Part shown: piece by piece, positions 51,681-59,947 of the stretch
Numbering within the stretch: the first letter of the stretch is position 1
How the letters are laid out: each line of letters opens with the position of its first letter
Assembly (NCBI RefSeq): GCF_048551375.1
Contig: NZ_JBLYZJ010000001.1
Coordinates: forward strand, 124,001 to 188,000
Reading direction: 5' to 3'
From: Faucicola sp048551375
GTDB lineage: Bacteria; Pseudomonadota; Gammaproteobacteria; Pseudomonadales; Moraxellaceae
DNA length: 64,000 nucleotides
The notes under the pieces: model-generated
What the model was told of the DNA's origin: nothing
Databases searched by the model: none
What the model saw: the letters and a program-made list of their open reading frames with translations, nothing else
Translations under genes and position numbers: made by a program

Positions 51681-53987
51681 TTAAAGCGTACACGCCCCAC
51701 CTGCACAGCCATCAGCATCCATATCATCTTGAGCATCATTGGCATGGTCACGAGTGTTATGATAATACAAAGTTTTCACCCCATATTTATACGCCATCAA
51801 CAAATCCTGCATCATGGCTTTCATCGGCACACGCCCATCTTCAAACTTCGCAGGGTCATAATTGGTATTGGCAGAAATACTTTGGTCGATAAACTTTTGC
51901 ATAATCGCCACCAAACGCAGATAGCCTGTATTATTCGGCATTTGCCACAACAGCTCATACTGGTCTTTTAGGCGGTTGATTTCTGGCACGACTTGTTTCA
52001 AAATCCCATCTTTAGACGCTTTCACCGACACCAAGCCACGAGGCGGTTCGATACCATTGGTCGCATTGGCGATTTGGCTTGATGTTTCGGACGGCATCAA
52101 GGCTGACAGCGTGGAATTGCGTAAGCCATGCGTGGTGATATGGGTGCGTAACGCTTCCCAATCCAGTTGCAACGGCTCGGCACAAAAGCTATCAATATCG
52201 GTTTTATAAGTGTCAATCGGCAAAATCCCTTGTGAATACGTGGTATCGCCAAACGCAGGACACGCCCCTTGCTCTTTGGCAAGTTTGCTGGAGGCTTGCA
52301 ATAGATAATACTGCAACGCTTCAAAGGTGCGATGGGTTAGCCCCAATGCCCCGTCTGTACCTTTTGAGTCATCTGAATATTTTGTGCCATTTTTTGCCAA
52401 ATAATAGGCATAATTAATCACACCCACACCCAAAGTACGGCGTTTCATCGAGCCATTTTTGGCGGCGGCGACTGGGTAATCTTGATAATCAAGCAACGCA
52501 TCCAACGCACGCACAATCAACTCGGCAGGTTCTTCAATGTCGCTTAACTGATTGATTTCACCCAAGTTAATGCCAGATAACGTACAAAGGGCGATTTCGC
52601 CGTTTTCATCATTGATATTGTCAAGCGATTTGGTCGGTAGGGCGATTTCCATACATAGATTGGACTGACGAATCGGGGCGACCGCAGGATTAAACGGGCT
52701 GTGCGTGTTACAATGGTCAACATTCTGCACATAAATTCGCCCTGTACTGGCACGTTCCTGCATCATTAGGCTGAACAGTTCTTGAGCAGAAATTTTACGT
52801 TTGCGAATATTTTCATCGTTTTCGTACTGCTCATACAAGCGTTCAAATTCGGCTTGGTCAGCAAAAAACGCTTCATACAATCCGTCAACATCAGAGGGTG
52901 AAAATAGGCTAATGTCTTGATTTTTAATCAAGCGTTGGTACATGGTTTTGTTGATTTGCACGCCATAATCCATGTGACGCACACGGTTATCTTCCACGCC
53001 ACGGTTATTTTTTAGCACCAACAAATTTTCGATTTCTAAATGCCAAATCGGATAAAACAGCGTCGCCGCCCCACCACGCACGCCACCTTGTGAGCAGGAT
53101 TTCACCGCCGCTTGGAACATTTTAAAAAACGGAATACAGCCTGTATGCTGGGCTTCACCGCCACGGATGGCACTGCCCAACGCACGAATCCGACCTGCAT
53201 TAATACCAATCCCTGCTCGTTGGGACACATAACGCACGATAGCAGACGTTGTCGCATTGATACTGTCAAGGCTGTCATCGCACTCAATCAGCACGCACGA
53301 GCTAAACTGACGAGTCGGGGTACGCACGCCTGACATGATGGGCGTTGGCAACGAGATTTTAAAGGTCGAAGTCGCATCATAAAAGCGTTTGATATAGTCC
53401 AAACGAGTGGCTTTGTCATATAATTTATCATAGCTTGCAAACAAGCACATCCCCACCAGCATATACAAAAACTGTGGGCTTTCAAACACTTTTTTGCTCA
53501 CTCGGTCTTGTACCAAATATTTGCCTTCCATCTGCTTGACGGCGGCATACGCAAGGTTCATATCACGATTGTGGTCGATATAAGCGTTTAATTCGTCAAA
53601 TTCACTTTCGTCATAGTCTTGTAAAATATGGGCATCATATTTGCCTGCTTCGGTCAATTTTTTGACATGGGCAAACAAATGCGGTGGTTCAAACTGACCA
53701 TAGGCAATTTTACGCAAATGAAAAATCGCCAAACGAGCGGATAAATATTGATAATCTGGGGTCGCTACCGAGATTAAATCGGCGGCCGATTTGATGATGG
53801 TTTCGTGGATATCTTTGGTCGTGATATTGTCATAAAACTGAATATGTGAACTAATTTCGACTTGTGACACCGACACATTATCAAGCCCAGTCGCCGCCCA
53901 CTCAATGACCTTATGAATCTTATCCAAATCAATCGGCTCTAGTCGTCCGTCACGTTTTTTTACTTGGATTTGTTCAAAGCGAGTCAT
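51681..53987 (-). CDS. nrdA: Ribonucleotide reductase class Ia alpha subunit
   Basis: Large subunit of aerobic ribonucleotide reductase. About 768 residues. The N-terminal ATP-cone is QVKKRDGRLEPIDLDKIHKV. Catalytic features are SSCVLIECDDSLDSI, QRAGIGINAGRIRA, the active-site Cys/Glu in RQSNLCMEIALPT, and radical-path tyrosines in LYYHNTRDHANDAQDD. The C-terminal redox cysteines are in GCAGGACTL. ATG 53987 is eight bases from AAGGA; ATG 53993 is closer and less likely. nrdB is not adjacent on either side, unlike most nrdAB operons. Confidence 0.96.
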   Translation of the reverse strand: MTRFEQIQVKKRDGRLEPIDLDKIHKVIEWAATGLDNVSVSQVEISSHIQFYDNITTKDIHETIIKSAADLISVATPDYQYLSARLAIFHLRKIAYGQFEPPHLFAHVKKLTEAGKYDAHILQDYDESEFDELNAYIDHNRDMNLAYAAVKQMEGKYLVQDRVSKKVFESPQFLYMLVGMCLFASYDKLYDKATRLDYIKRFYDATSTFKISLPTPIMSGVRTPTRQFSSCVLIECDDSLDSINATTSAIVRYVSQRAGIGINAGRIRALGSAIRGGEAQHTGCIPFFKMFQAAVKSCSQGGVRGGAATLFYPIWHLEIENLLVLKNNRGVEDNRVRHMDYGVQINKTMYQRLIKNQDISLFSPSDVDGLYEAFFADQAEFERLYEQYENDENIRKRKISAQELFSLMMQERASTGRIYVQNVDHCNTHSPFNPAVAPIRQSNLCMEIALPTKSLDNINDENGEIALCTLSGINLGEINQLSDIEEPAELIVRALDALLDYQDYPVAAAKNGSMKRRTLGVGVINYAYYLAKNGTKYSDDSKGTDGALGLTHRTFEALQYYLLQASSKLAKEQGACPAFGDTTYSQGILPIDTYKTDIDSFCAEPLQLDWEALRTHITTHGLRNSTLSALMPSETSSQIANATNGIEPPRGLVSVKASKDGILKQVVPEINRLKDQYELLWQMPNNTGYLRLVAIMQKFIDQSISANTNYDPAKFEDGRVPMKAMMQDLLMAYKYGVKTLYYHNTRDHANDAQDDMDADGCAGGACTL

Positions 53988-54137
53988 GGTCATTATCCTT
54001 ATTGTTTGGCGGATGGTTGATGTTATACCAACTTTAGCCAGTCAAAAAAAAGAAAAACAACCCCACCTACCTGCTCAACGGAAAATTTGGCAAGTTGGTA
54101 TGATAAATCAATAATTAGTGTTAATTAAAGAAAATAA

Positions 54138-54185
54138 ATACTATATCTAGGTGTGAGTTATTTTGGTTTGCACAATATAACGCAA
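54138..54185 (-). promoter_or_regulatory. Paired NrdR boxes upstream of nrdA
   Basis: Box 1 (54138-54153) ATACTATATCTAGGTG keeps the CTATATCTAG core of the 16-bp NrdR consensus. Box 2 (54170-54185) GCACAATATAACGCAA matches about nine of 16 positions. Their starts are 32 bases apart, three helical turns, the spacing typical of NrdR pairs. They lie about 150-200 bases before nrdA. Elsewhere in 53994-54467 I see only AT-rich sequence. Confidence 0.6.
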
Positions 54186-54467
54186 ATTTTTTTGTAATTC
54201 TAGACTTGTTTTTTCAAAAAAAATTTGCTTGGGATTGCAAAAGTTTTAAACGCTTGATTTTACTTGCAGTTAGCAAAAGCAAGTGATTTATCATGCAAAA
54301 AATTCATCATTTGGTAGATAAAACACCCATTGATTTAATTTCAACAGCAAAAAAAACTTGCTAATTGTTGGCGTTTGTCATCAAAATAGCGTTGAATTAT
54401 GGTATAGTTAAAGTATGAATAAAATTTAATAATTACTCAATTTTTCTACCAACAATAAGGATAAACC

Positions 54468-54953
54468 ATGACAACTTTTAGCAATGTCACCTATGACGAA
54501 CTCAGCATTGGACAATCAGACAGCATGACACGCACCGTCACCGAAGACGATGTGAAAGCCTTTGCGATGGTCACGCACGACTACAACCCTGCCCATTTGG
54601 ATAGCGAATATGCGGATAACAGTATGTTTAAAGGCAAAATCGCACATGGTATGTGGGCGGCAGGCTTGATTTCGGCATTGCTTGGCACGAAGTTTCCTGG
54701 CGTTGGCACAATTTATATCAATCAAACTTTGTCATTCCGCCGTCCTGTGCATTTTGGTGATACCTTGACGGCAACTTTGACGGTTAAAGAAAAAAATGAT
54801 GAGAAAAAATGGGTGACATTGGATTGCCAAGTGACCAATCAAGAGGGCAAAGCGGTCGTGAATGGCGAAGCCCAAGTGATTCCACCGAGCGAAAAAATTA
54901 GCCGTGATGTGGTGAAATTGGATGCGATGCAATTGACCCAGCAGTTTGTATAA
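54468..54953 (+). CDS. MaoC-like (R)-specific enoyl-CoA hydratase
   Basis: Hot-dog fold hydratase of 161 residues, PhaJ-like, converting trans-2-enoyl-CoA to (R)-3-hydroxyacyl-CoA. The hydratase motif is VTHDYNPAHLDSEYAD (catalytic Asp/His), then GKIAHGMWAAGLISALLG and INQTLSFRRPVHFGDTLTA. The ribosome binding site is AAGGA ten bases upstream. It stands alone between nrdA (divergent) and a repeat cluster, so the pathway, fatty-acid degradation or polyester precursor supply, is inferred. Confidence 0.88.
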   Translation: MTTFSNVTYDELSIGQSDSMTRTVTEDDVKAFAMVTHDYNPAHLDSEYADNSMFKGKIAHGMWAAGLISALLGTKFPGVGTIYINQTLSFRRPVHFGDTLTATLTVKEKNDEKKWVTLDCQVTNQEGKAVVNGEAQVIPPSEKISRDVVKLDAMQLTQQFV

Positions 54954-54973
54954 TCCATTAAATCAAAAATAGG

Positions 54974-55107
54974 CAATGTGTAAAAGGTAAGTTTTAACCA
55001 TCGTAAGGTGCGTCATACGCACCCTTAAAAAAGCTGATTTTATCTATGTGGTGCGTAAAACGTACCTTACATTGTATTGATTTTTTAAAACTTGCCATTT
55101 TTACATT
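54974..55107. repeat. Hairpin-forming intergenic element
   Basis: The outer arms AATGTGTAAAAGGTAAGTTT (from 54974) and AAACTTGCCATTTTTACATT (to 55107) are inverse with a few mismatches. The inner arms GTAAGGTGCG (55003) and CGTACCTTAC (55061-55070) are also inverse. A small hairpin GGTGCGTCATACGCACC lies within. The whole can fold into one long stem. Confidence 0.65.
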
Positions 55108-55130
55108 ACCCAAAAATAATATGAGATATT

Positions 55131-55149
55131 GGGCGTATGCAATACGCCC
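55131..55149. repeat. Palindromic repeat (family A core)
   Basis: GGGCGTATGCAATACGCCC is identical to the cores at 3728, 26802 and 47690, followed by CCTACCAAACTGG. Flanking arms are decayed, but ATTGAAACGATA about 30 bases later resembles the right arm. Confidence 0.7.
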
Positions 55150-55228
55150 CTACCAAACTGGTTTGATTTTATATTGAAACGATAAAATAAGATTTTAACA
55201 AATTTTTTAGACGATTTTGTTATACTAT

Positions 55229-55255
55229 AAAGCCAAGCAATGACTTGGCTTTTTT
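55229..55255 (+). terminator. Terminator just upstream of ung
   Basis: AAAGCCAAG pairs with CTTGGCTTT around CAATGA, followed by a T run, 23 bases before the ung start. The nearest upstream gene on this strand ends 275 bases earlier, so it may end that transcript or act as an attenuator for ung. Confidence 0.75.
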
Positions 55256-55277
55256 CATATTAATAACAGAAAAATTT

Positions 55278-56000
55278 ATGACTATTCAACAACTCTCTAC
55301 CGAAAAACAAGTCGTTTTGGCAAAGGTCAAAATGCCTGACGACTGGAAAAACGCCCTAGCCGAAGAACTGACCAGTGCCAATATGGACGCTATTCGGCAG
55401 TTCTTGCGTGAAGCGTATGCCCAAAACAAAGAAATCTATCCGCCCAAGCATTTGATGTTTAATGCCTTTGATTTGACCCCATTATCACAGGTCAAAGTGG
55501 TGATTTTGGGGCAAGACCCCTACCATGGAGCAGGGCAGGCGATGGGGTTGTCGTTTTCTGTGCCAAAGGCGATTCCCAAACCGCCCAGTCTGCAAAATAT
55601 CTTGAAGGAATTGGCAACGGATTTAAATATTCCGCCGTCACGGCATGGTGATTTGAGCTATTGGGCAAGGCAAGGCGTGCTACTGCTCAACAGTATGCTA
55701 ACCGTGGAAGCAGGGCAGGCAGGTAGCCATCAAGGAAAAGGTTGGGAGCGGTTTACCGATACGGTGATTGAGGCGGTAAATACACATTGTGAGCATTGCG
55801 TGTTTATTTTATGGGGCAGTTATGCTCAAAAGAAAGGGCGGTTTATCGACCCTAGCAAGCATTTGATTTTGACAGCGACTCACCCTTCACCATTGGGGGC
55901 AAATCGAGGCGGATTTTTTGGTACTCGACCGTTTTCCAAAGCCAATGATTATTTGATGAGCTGTGGCAAAAGCCCGATTGATTGGCAATTACCGCAGTAA
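55278..56000 (+). CDS. ung: Uracil-DNA glycosylase
   Basis: Family 1 UDG removing uracil from DNA, about 240 residues. The catalytic water-activating motif is VILGQDPYHGAGQAMG, followed by FSVPKAIPKPPSLQNILKEL, LLLNSMLTVEAGQAGSH and the Leu-loop TATHPSPLGANRGGFFG. ATG 55278 (MTIQQLST) is used; an in-frame upstream ATG at 55245 lies inside the terminator hairpin. The stop TAA overlaps a short ORF (AATGA) that looks like a toxin-gene remnant. Confidence 0.96.
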   Translation: MTIQQLSTEKQVVLAKVKMPDDWKNALAEELTSANMDAIRQFLREAYAQNKEIYPPKHLMFNAFDLTPLSQVKVVILGQDPYHGAGQAMGLSFSVPKAIPKPPSLQNILKELATDLNIPPSRHGDLSYWARQGVLLLNSMLTVEAGQAGSHQGKGWERFTDTVIEAVNTHCEHCVFILWGSYAQKKGRFIDPSKHLILTATHPSPLGANRGGFFGTRPFSKANDYLMSCGKSPIDWQLPQ

Positions 56001-56068
56001 TGATAAAAATTGTTGATATGAATTTTCACCCACCGTTTGAATTACCCAATGAATCTGAATTTCAATAA
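56000..56068 (+). pseudogene. Remnant of a toxin gene 3' end
   Basis: A 22-codon ORF reading MIKIVDMNFHPPFELPNESE, clearly similar to the C-terminus of the putative toxin at 56547-56921 (ISMSYHPPFELPDESI). It lies on the opposite strand and on the other side of tadA, overlapping the tadA start. It appears to be the broken end of a second toxin-like copy. Confidence 0.55.
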
Positions 56069-56564
56069 TAAATACTCGCAATTTTCCGATATAGACAATA
56101 GTTATATGCAAATCGCCCTTGCCTGTGCCGAATATGGTGCAAGGCTTGGTGAAGTGCCTGTGGGGGCAGTGCTAGTTTATCAAAATGAGATTATCGCCAC
56201 AGGTTTTAATCAGCCAATACTATCCAAAGATGCCACCGCCCATGCCGAGATTGTAGCGATTCGCAATGCTTGCAAAATATTTGACAATTATCGCCTACCG
56301 CAAGGTTGTGAGCTATTTGTCACGCTTGAGCCATGTACCATGTGTTTGGGGGCGTTGATTCATGCCCGAGTATCTCGTTTGGTGTTTGCCACTGCCGAGC
56401 CGAGGGCAGGGATGTTGATTAGTCAGCAAAAATTTGAGGAAGTGGGGTTTTATAATCACGCTTTGCAAGTTGAATATGGGCTGATGGCAGAGCAAAGTAG
56501 TGAATTATTAAAACAATTTTTTCGGCAACGGCGGAAGGCTGTCAAATCAGTCTTGATAACTTAA
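56049..56564 (+). CDS. tadA: tRNA(Arg) adenosine-34 deaminase TadA
   Basis: Converts A34 to inosine in tRNA-Arg(ACG). About 171 residues with a cytidine/deoxycytidylate deaminase fold. The zinc motifs are DATAHAEIVAIRNA (His and catalytic Glu) and VTLEPCTMCLGALIHARV (Cys pair). RLGEVPVGAVLVYQNEIIAT and FRQRRKAVKS complete the family pattern. ATG 56049 is the only reasonable start, although its ribosome binding site is weak and it overlaps the toxin remnant. The last 18 bases overlap the end of the toxin gene on the other strand. Confidence 0.95.
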   Translation: MNLNFNNKYSQFSDIDNSYMQIALACAEYGARLGEVPVGAVLVYQNEIIATGFNQPILSKDATAHAEIVAIRNACKIFDNYRLPQGCELFVTLEPCTMCLGALIHARVSRLVFATAEPRAGMLISQQKFEEVGFYNHALQVEYGLMAEQSSELLKQFFRQRRKAVKSVLIT

Positions 56565-56921
56565 AATAGATTCATCTGGCAATTCAAAGGGAGGGTGGTA
56601 AGACATTGAAATTAGAATGATTTTATCTGATTCTTTAATATAGTGAATAATATATTCGCTGATTTGTTCTCCATTATTAGTCATCGTATAATTTGGTATG
56701 CCAATGTGGTAATGCCATAATTGATATTTTTGGGCATATGCAACTTTGTCTGACCAATTAGGGTCATTAAAAGGGACGTTATCAGAAGATTTATTTCGTC
56801 CTGTTAAACCATCAAAGCCATGTTTTTCAAGATGTAAAATGAATAGTCTGATTTTTTGTTTATCAGTATTGGGGAAATTAACCAACTTTAAAGCAAAATC
56901 ATCACCAATTATCACCTTCAT
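56547..56921 (-). CDS. Putative type II toxin
   Basis: About 124 residues, second gene of a coupled pair with the small protein upstream (ATGA overlap). The C-terminal half has GFDGLTGRNKSS, AYAQKYQLWHYHIG, SEYIIHYIKES and SYHPPFELPDES. The aromatic/His pattern (LWHYHIG) resembles RelE/YafO-like endoribonuclease toxins, but I cannot assign a family with certainty. The pair is AT-rich compared with tadA and ung, suggesting acquisition. The toxin role is inferred from size, order and coupling. Confidence 0.5.
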   Translation of the reverse strand: MKVIIGDDFALKLVNFPNTDKQKIRLFILHLEKHGFDGLTGRNKSSDNVPFNDPNWSDKVAYAQKYQLWHYHIGIPNYTMTNNGEQISEYIIHYIKESDKIILISMSYHPPFELPDESILSYQD

Positions 56922-57169
56922 TGTGTAATAACTCTTAACCATTTATCAAAGCTATCTAAATCCATTAATGCTTCTTTAGGAACTTCATGTCTTGGAGCAT
57001 CCACAGCGTGTTGCATGGCTTTAAGGTCATAGTTAAATGGTAATTCTTTTTTATTAGGCGTAACAATAAACTTTTGAATAATTTGTCCATTTTTGGTGAA
57101 CTCAAGAGGTTCACCTTGCTGGATAAATGTCTGTACGCTGGGTGGTAATGTGCTTAATTCAATTAACAT
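56918..57169 (-). CDS. Putative antitoxin of the pair
   Basis: 83 residues. The N-terminus is short and hydrophobic (MLIELSTLPPSVQTFIQQGE), followed by EPLEFTKNGQIIQKFIVTPN, a Phd/YefM-like strand pattern, and a charged C-terminus (ALMDLDSFDKWLRVITQ). Position first in the pair and overlap with the next start (ATGA) fit an antitoxin. Similarity to Phd-type proteins is loose. Confidence 0.5.
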   Translation of the reverse strand: MLIELSTLPPSVQTFIQQGEPLEFTKNGQIIQKFIVTPNKKELPFNYDLKAMQHAVDAPRHEVPKEALMDLDSFDKWLRVITQ

Positions 57170-57202
57170 AACAATTACCTTGTAAAATTAATAATTTGAA
57201 AA

Positions 57203-57556
57203 TTATTTCGCTGTTAAGCAATTTTTTGGCATTAAAAATCCTTGCCAACCAAAAAACGAAAAATTGCGAATATTGGCATGGTCAGTACCTTTGGGGGTGT
57301 TTTTTACTGCCTCATAATGTTCAGCAAATAGCTTTAAGGTATCCACTTGCGTTAAATTATGATGCAATGCAAAACCAAATACTTTACAACTGCCTTCATT
57401 TTCACCTGCTTCATTATGCACTTCGCCATTGATAAAAGCGGTTGGCGTATAATGGTAAGCACTATCAATCACATGAAGTACGCCTTTAAAATCAATTTTT
57501 TTATTGTCAAGGTGTGCTAATAGTGATGATAATTTAAGTTTATCAATATTGTTCAT
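57203..57556 (-). CDS. HopJ type III effector-family protein
   Basis: 117 residues. The HopJ domain is clear: HYTPTAFINGEVHNEAGENE, GSCKVFGFALHHNLTQVDTL, FAEHYEAV and HANIRNFSFFGWQGF. Despite the family name, members are widespread in bacteria without type III secretion, and no secretion genes are in the window, so an intracellular role is likely. It is between csrA and the toxin-antitoxin pair; the 18-base gap to csrA may allow co-transcription. Confidence 0.85.
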   Translation of the reverse strand: MNNIDKLKLSSLLAHLDNKKIDFKGVLHVIDSAYHYTPTAFINGEVHNEAGENEGSCKVFGFALHHNLTQVDTLKLFAEHYEAVKNTPKGTDHANIRNFSFFGWQGFLMPKNCLTAK

Positions 57557-57574
57557 AAAAACCTCAATAAAACA

Positions 57575-57985
57575 TTAGCGATTGTAATAATCATCTTCAA
57601 AAGGGTCAAATGAAGGATTGAAGTTTTGTTGAGGCTGTCCAAAACCACCACGATTTTCAAGGTGGCTCATGGGAGCTTTGGGACGCTCATGGTGAAAGCC
57701 TTGACGGTCATTTTGGTGATACTGACTACCACGATGTTGTGGGAAGTCTTGTCCTCCCATCGGTTGACGCTCGGCAGGATTGCCATAAGGCGTATTGGCA
57801 TCATAAATTGGCTCGCCTGTACGCTCATGTAAGATGCGTTGATAGATTTCTTCACGATGCACAGCGATATCTTTGGGGGCATTCACACCCAAGCGGACTT
57901 GGTTGCCTTTGACACCCAAGACGGTTACACTGACTTCATCGCCAATCATTAAAGTTTCGCCAACACGGCGAGTTAGAATTAACAT
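57575..57985 (-). CDS. csrA: Carbon storage regulator CsrA with C-terminal extension
   Basis: RNA-binding post-transcriptional regulator recognising GGA motifs. 136 residues; normal CsrA has about 61. The first ~60 residues are canonical (MLILTRRVGETLMIGDEVSV, VRLGVNAPKDIAVHREEIYQ). The next ~75 are rich in Gly, Asn, Gln, His, Pro and Asp (RQPMGGQDFPQHRGSQYHQN) and end DPFEDDYYNR, probably disordered. Such tails are known in Moraxellaceae. It follows lysC, the usual gammaproteobacterial order. Confidence 0.93.
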   Translation of the reverse strand: MLILTRRVGETLMIGDEVSVTVLGVKGNQVRLGVNAPKDIAVHREEIYQRILHERTGEPIYDANTPYGNPAERQPMGGQDFPQHRGSQYHQNDRQGFHHERPKAPMSHLENRGGFGQPQQNFNPSFDPFEDDYYNR

Positions 57986-58300
57986 ATGTCACACTCCTTA
58001 TGTCGTTATCTTTTGGTTAAATATCCATCTCAGTGAATTTATTGTTTTATCTCAATGATAACTAGCTAAAATACGGCATTGCCCAATGCCTAAACTATCT
58101 TTACTACTGAACTCTCAACATTATAATCCTAAAATTATAACGATGTTAAGTGTTTTTCAAACAAATAGAACAAATATTATTCAAGAAACGATTTTAGATT
58201 TTAATCAAAAGATATTGCCCAACATTGGTATTTAAGGGTTAAATGGCGTTTGGTTAAAAAATACGAAAAAAGATGTTAATTATAATCTAAAATCAATAAT
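57986..58300. other. csrA upstream region
   Basis: About 315 AT-rich bases between the lysC terminator and csrA, presumably the csrA promoter and leader. GGAG-type ribosome binding site AAGGAG is at about 57995. I see no gene or repeat, and no tRNA gene (some gammaproteobacteria have tRNA-Ser after csrA). Confidence 0.5.
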
Positions 58301-58340
58301 AAAAAAGGCTTATAAAGCACTTTTATGCCATATAAGCCTT
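58301..58340 (-). terminator. Terminator of lysC
   Basis: On the minus strand AAGGCTTATA pairs with TATAAGCCTT around a 16-base loop, followed by six T residues. It lies about 27 bases after lysC. Confidence 0.85.
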
Positions 58341-58366
58341 AACATAGGGCTGAATTTACAAAAATC

Positions 58367-59650
58367 TTATAAACCAGCAACCTTGCTTTCACCATCGACA
58401 CGGTCAAGACCAAAAGCTGTATGTAATGCTTTGACCGCTTTTTCGAGATGTTGCTCGGCAATCAATACTGAAATTTTGATTTCACTGGTAGAAATCATCA
58501 TAATATTGATGTGATTTTCGGCAAGCACTTCAAACATTTTGCTAGCAACCCCTGCATGCGAACGCATACCCACACCGACTAAGGATACTTTAACAACCTT
58601 ATTGTCGCCAAGAATTTGTTTACCACCAATATTGACAAGGTTTTCATTCAAAATAGCCAAGGTTTTGTCATAGTCACCACGATTGACCGTAAAGGTGAAA
58701 TCAGTCAAGCCATGTTCAGCAATGTTTTGAATAATCATGTCAATTTCAATATTAGCATTGCTGACAGGGCTTAAAATAGCACTGGCAATACCGGGGTTGT
58801 CAGCAACGGCAAGAATTGAAACTTTGGCTTCATCACGGTTAAAGGCGATGCCTGAAATGATAGGTTGTTCCATGGTGTCTCCCTCATCAGTGGTAATTAA
58901 TGTACCCACGTTATTTTTAAAATTATCATCAAAATTGCCATCAACATTTTCATCAAAGCTTGATAATACACGCAATGGCACATGGTATTTACCTGCAAAT
59001 TCAACGGAGCGAATTTGAAGCACTTTTGAGCCAAGGCTTGCCATTTCTAGCATTTCTTCAAAGGTGATTTTGCTTAATTTCTTGGCTTTTGGGGTGACAC
59101 GAGGGTCAGTGGTATACACGCCATCAACATCGGTATAAATTTGACATTCATCGGCTGATAGGGCGGCTGCCAGTGCGACACCTGTGGTATCCGAGCCACC
59201 ACGCCCAAGGGTGTTGATATCACCGTGGTCATCAATGCCTTGGAAACCTGCCACCACCACGACTTTGCCTGCATTCAAGGCTTGGCGAAGTTGTGAATCA
59301 TCAATGTGTTGAATACGAGCTTTCATGTGGCTGTCATCGGTGCGAATCGCTACTTGACCGCCTGTCATTGACATGGCATCGACCCCAATTTCTTTAAGAG
59401 CCATTGCTAGCAAAGAAATCGAAACTTGTTCGCCAGTTGATACCATTTGGTCATATTCACGAGCGTCAGGTGCGGTAGAAATTTGACGAGCCAAGTCGAT
59501 AAGACGGTTGGTTTCGCCACTCATGGCAGATACGACCACAACGATTTGATGACCATTGTCATGCCAACGTTTGACACGTTGGGCAACATTTTTAATACGG
59601 TCAATACTGCCCATTGAAGTGCCACCGTATTTTTGCACGATTAATGCCAT
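58367..59650 (-). CDS. lysC: Aspartate kinase
   Basis: First enzyme of the lysine/threonine/methionine pathway, about 427 residues. The kinase domain begins ALIVQKYGGTSMGSIDRIKN, then VVVVSAMSGETNRLI and FQGIDDHGDINTLGRGGSDT, with the nucleotide region YTDVDGVYTTDPR. Two ACT domains follow (about 265-340 and 345-425), with VKVSLVGVGMRSHAGVASKM. It is the monofunctional type, predicted to be feedback inhibited by lysine/threonine. ATG 59650 follows GAGGG. Confidence 0.95.
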   Translation of the reverse strand: MALIVQKYGGTSMGSIDRIKNVAQRVKRWHDNGHQIVVVVSAMSGETNRLIDLARQISTAPDAREYDQMVSTGEQVSISLLAMALKEIGVDAMSMTGGQVAIRTDDSHMKARIQHIDDSQLRQALNAGKVVVVAGFQGIDDHGDINTLGRGGSDTTGVALAAALSADECQIYTDVDGVYTTDPRVTPKAKKLSKITFEEMLEMASLGSKVLQIRSVEFAGKYHVPLRVLSSFDENVDGNFDDNFKNNVGTLITTDEGDTMEQPIISGIAFNRDEAKVSILAVADNPGIASAILSPVSNANIEIDMIIQNIAEHGLTDFTFTVNRGDYDKTLAILNENLVNIGGKQILGDNKVVKVSLVGVGMRSHAGVASKMFEVLAENHINIMMISTSEIKISVLIAEQHLEKAVKALHTAFGLDRVDGESKVAGL

Positions 59651-59947
59651 AACCAATTACCCTCAAAAAAGTGAAAATATTGCGAGTTACAATTTAACTA
59701 CCCTTTATACCATTTTATAAAACTTGCTTCAAGGAAAATCACGGCTAAACAGGGATAAAATGTCGTCTTTGTCGTTATTAGCATCAAAACTTTTCCGATA
59801 TATTTACGATTAATTGGTCAAAAATATCAGTCTAAAATACTATAATTTATTAATTAAAATTTACGTTGCCATTATTTAAATAAGAAATACTTGAAAATAT
59901 CCCTCATTATCCCCATATTAATCTGATAACAAAATAAGGAAACAGCT

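Noticed and set aside
51681..53987. Intein or split in nrdA
   Set aside because: The catalytic motifs run continuously at expected spacing and total length is normal.
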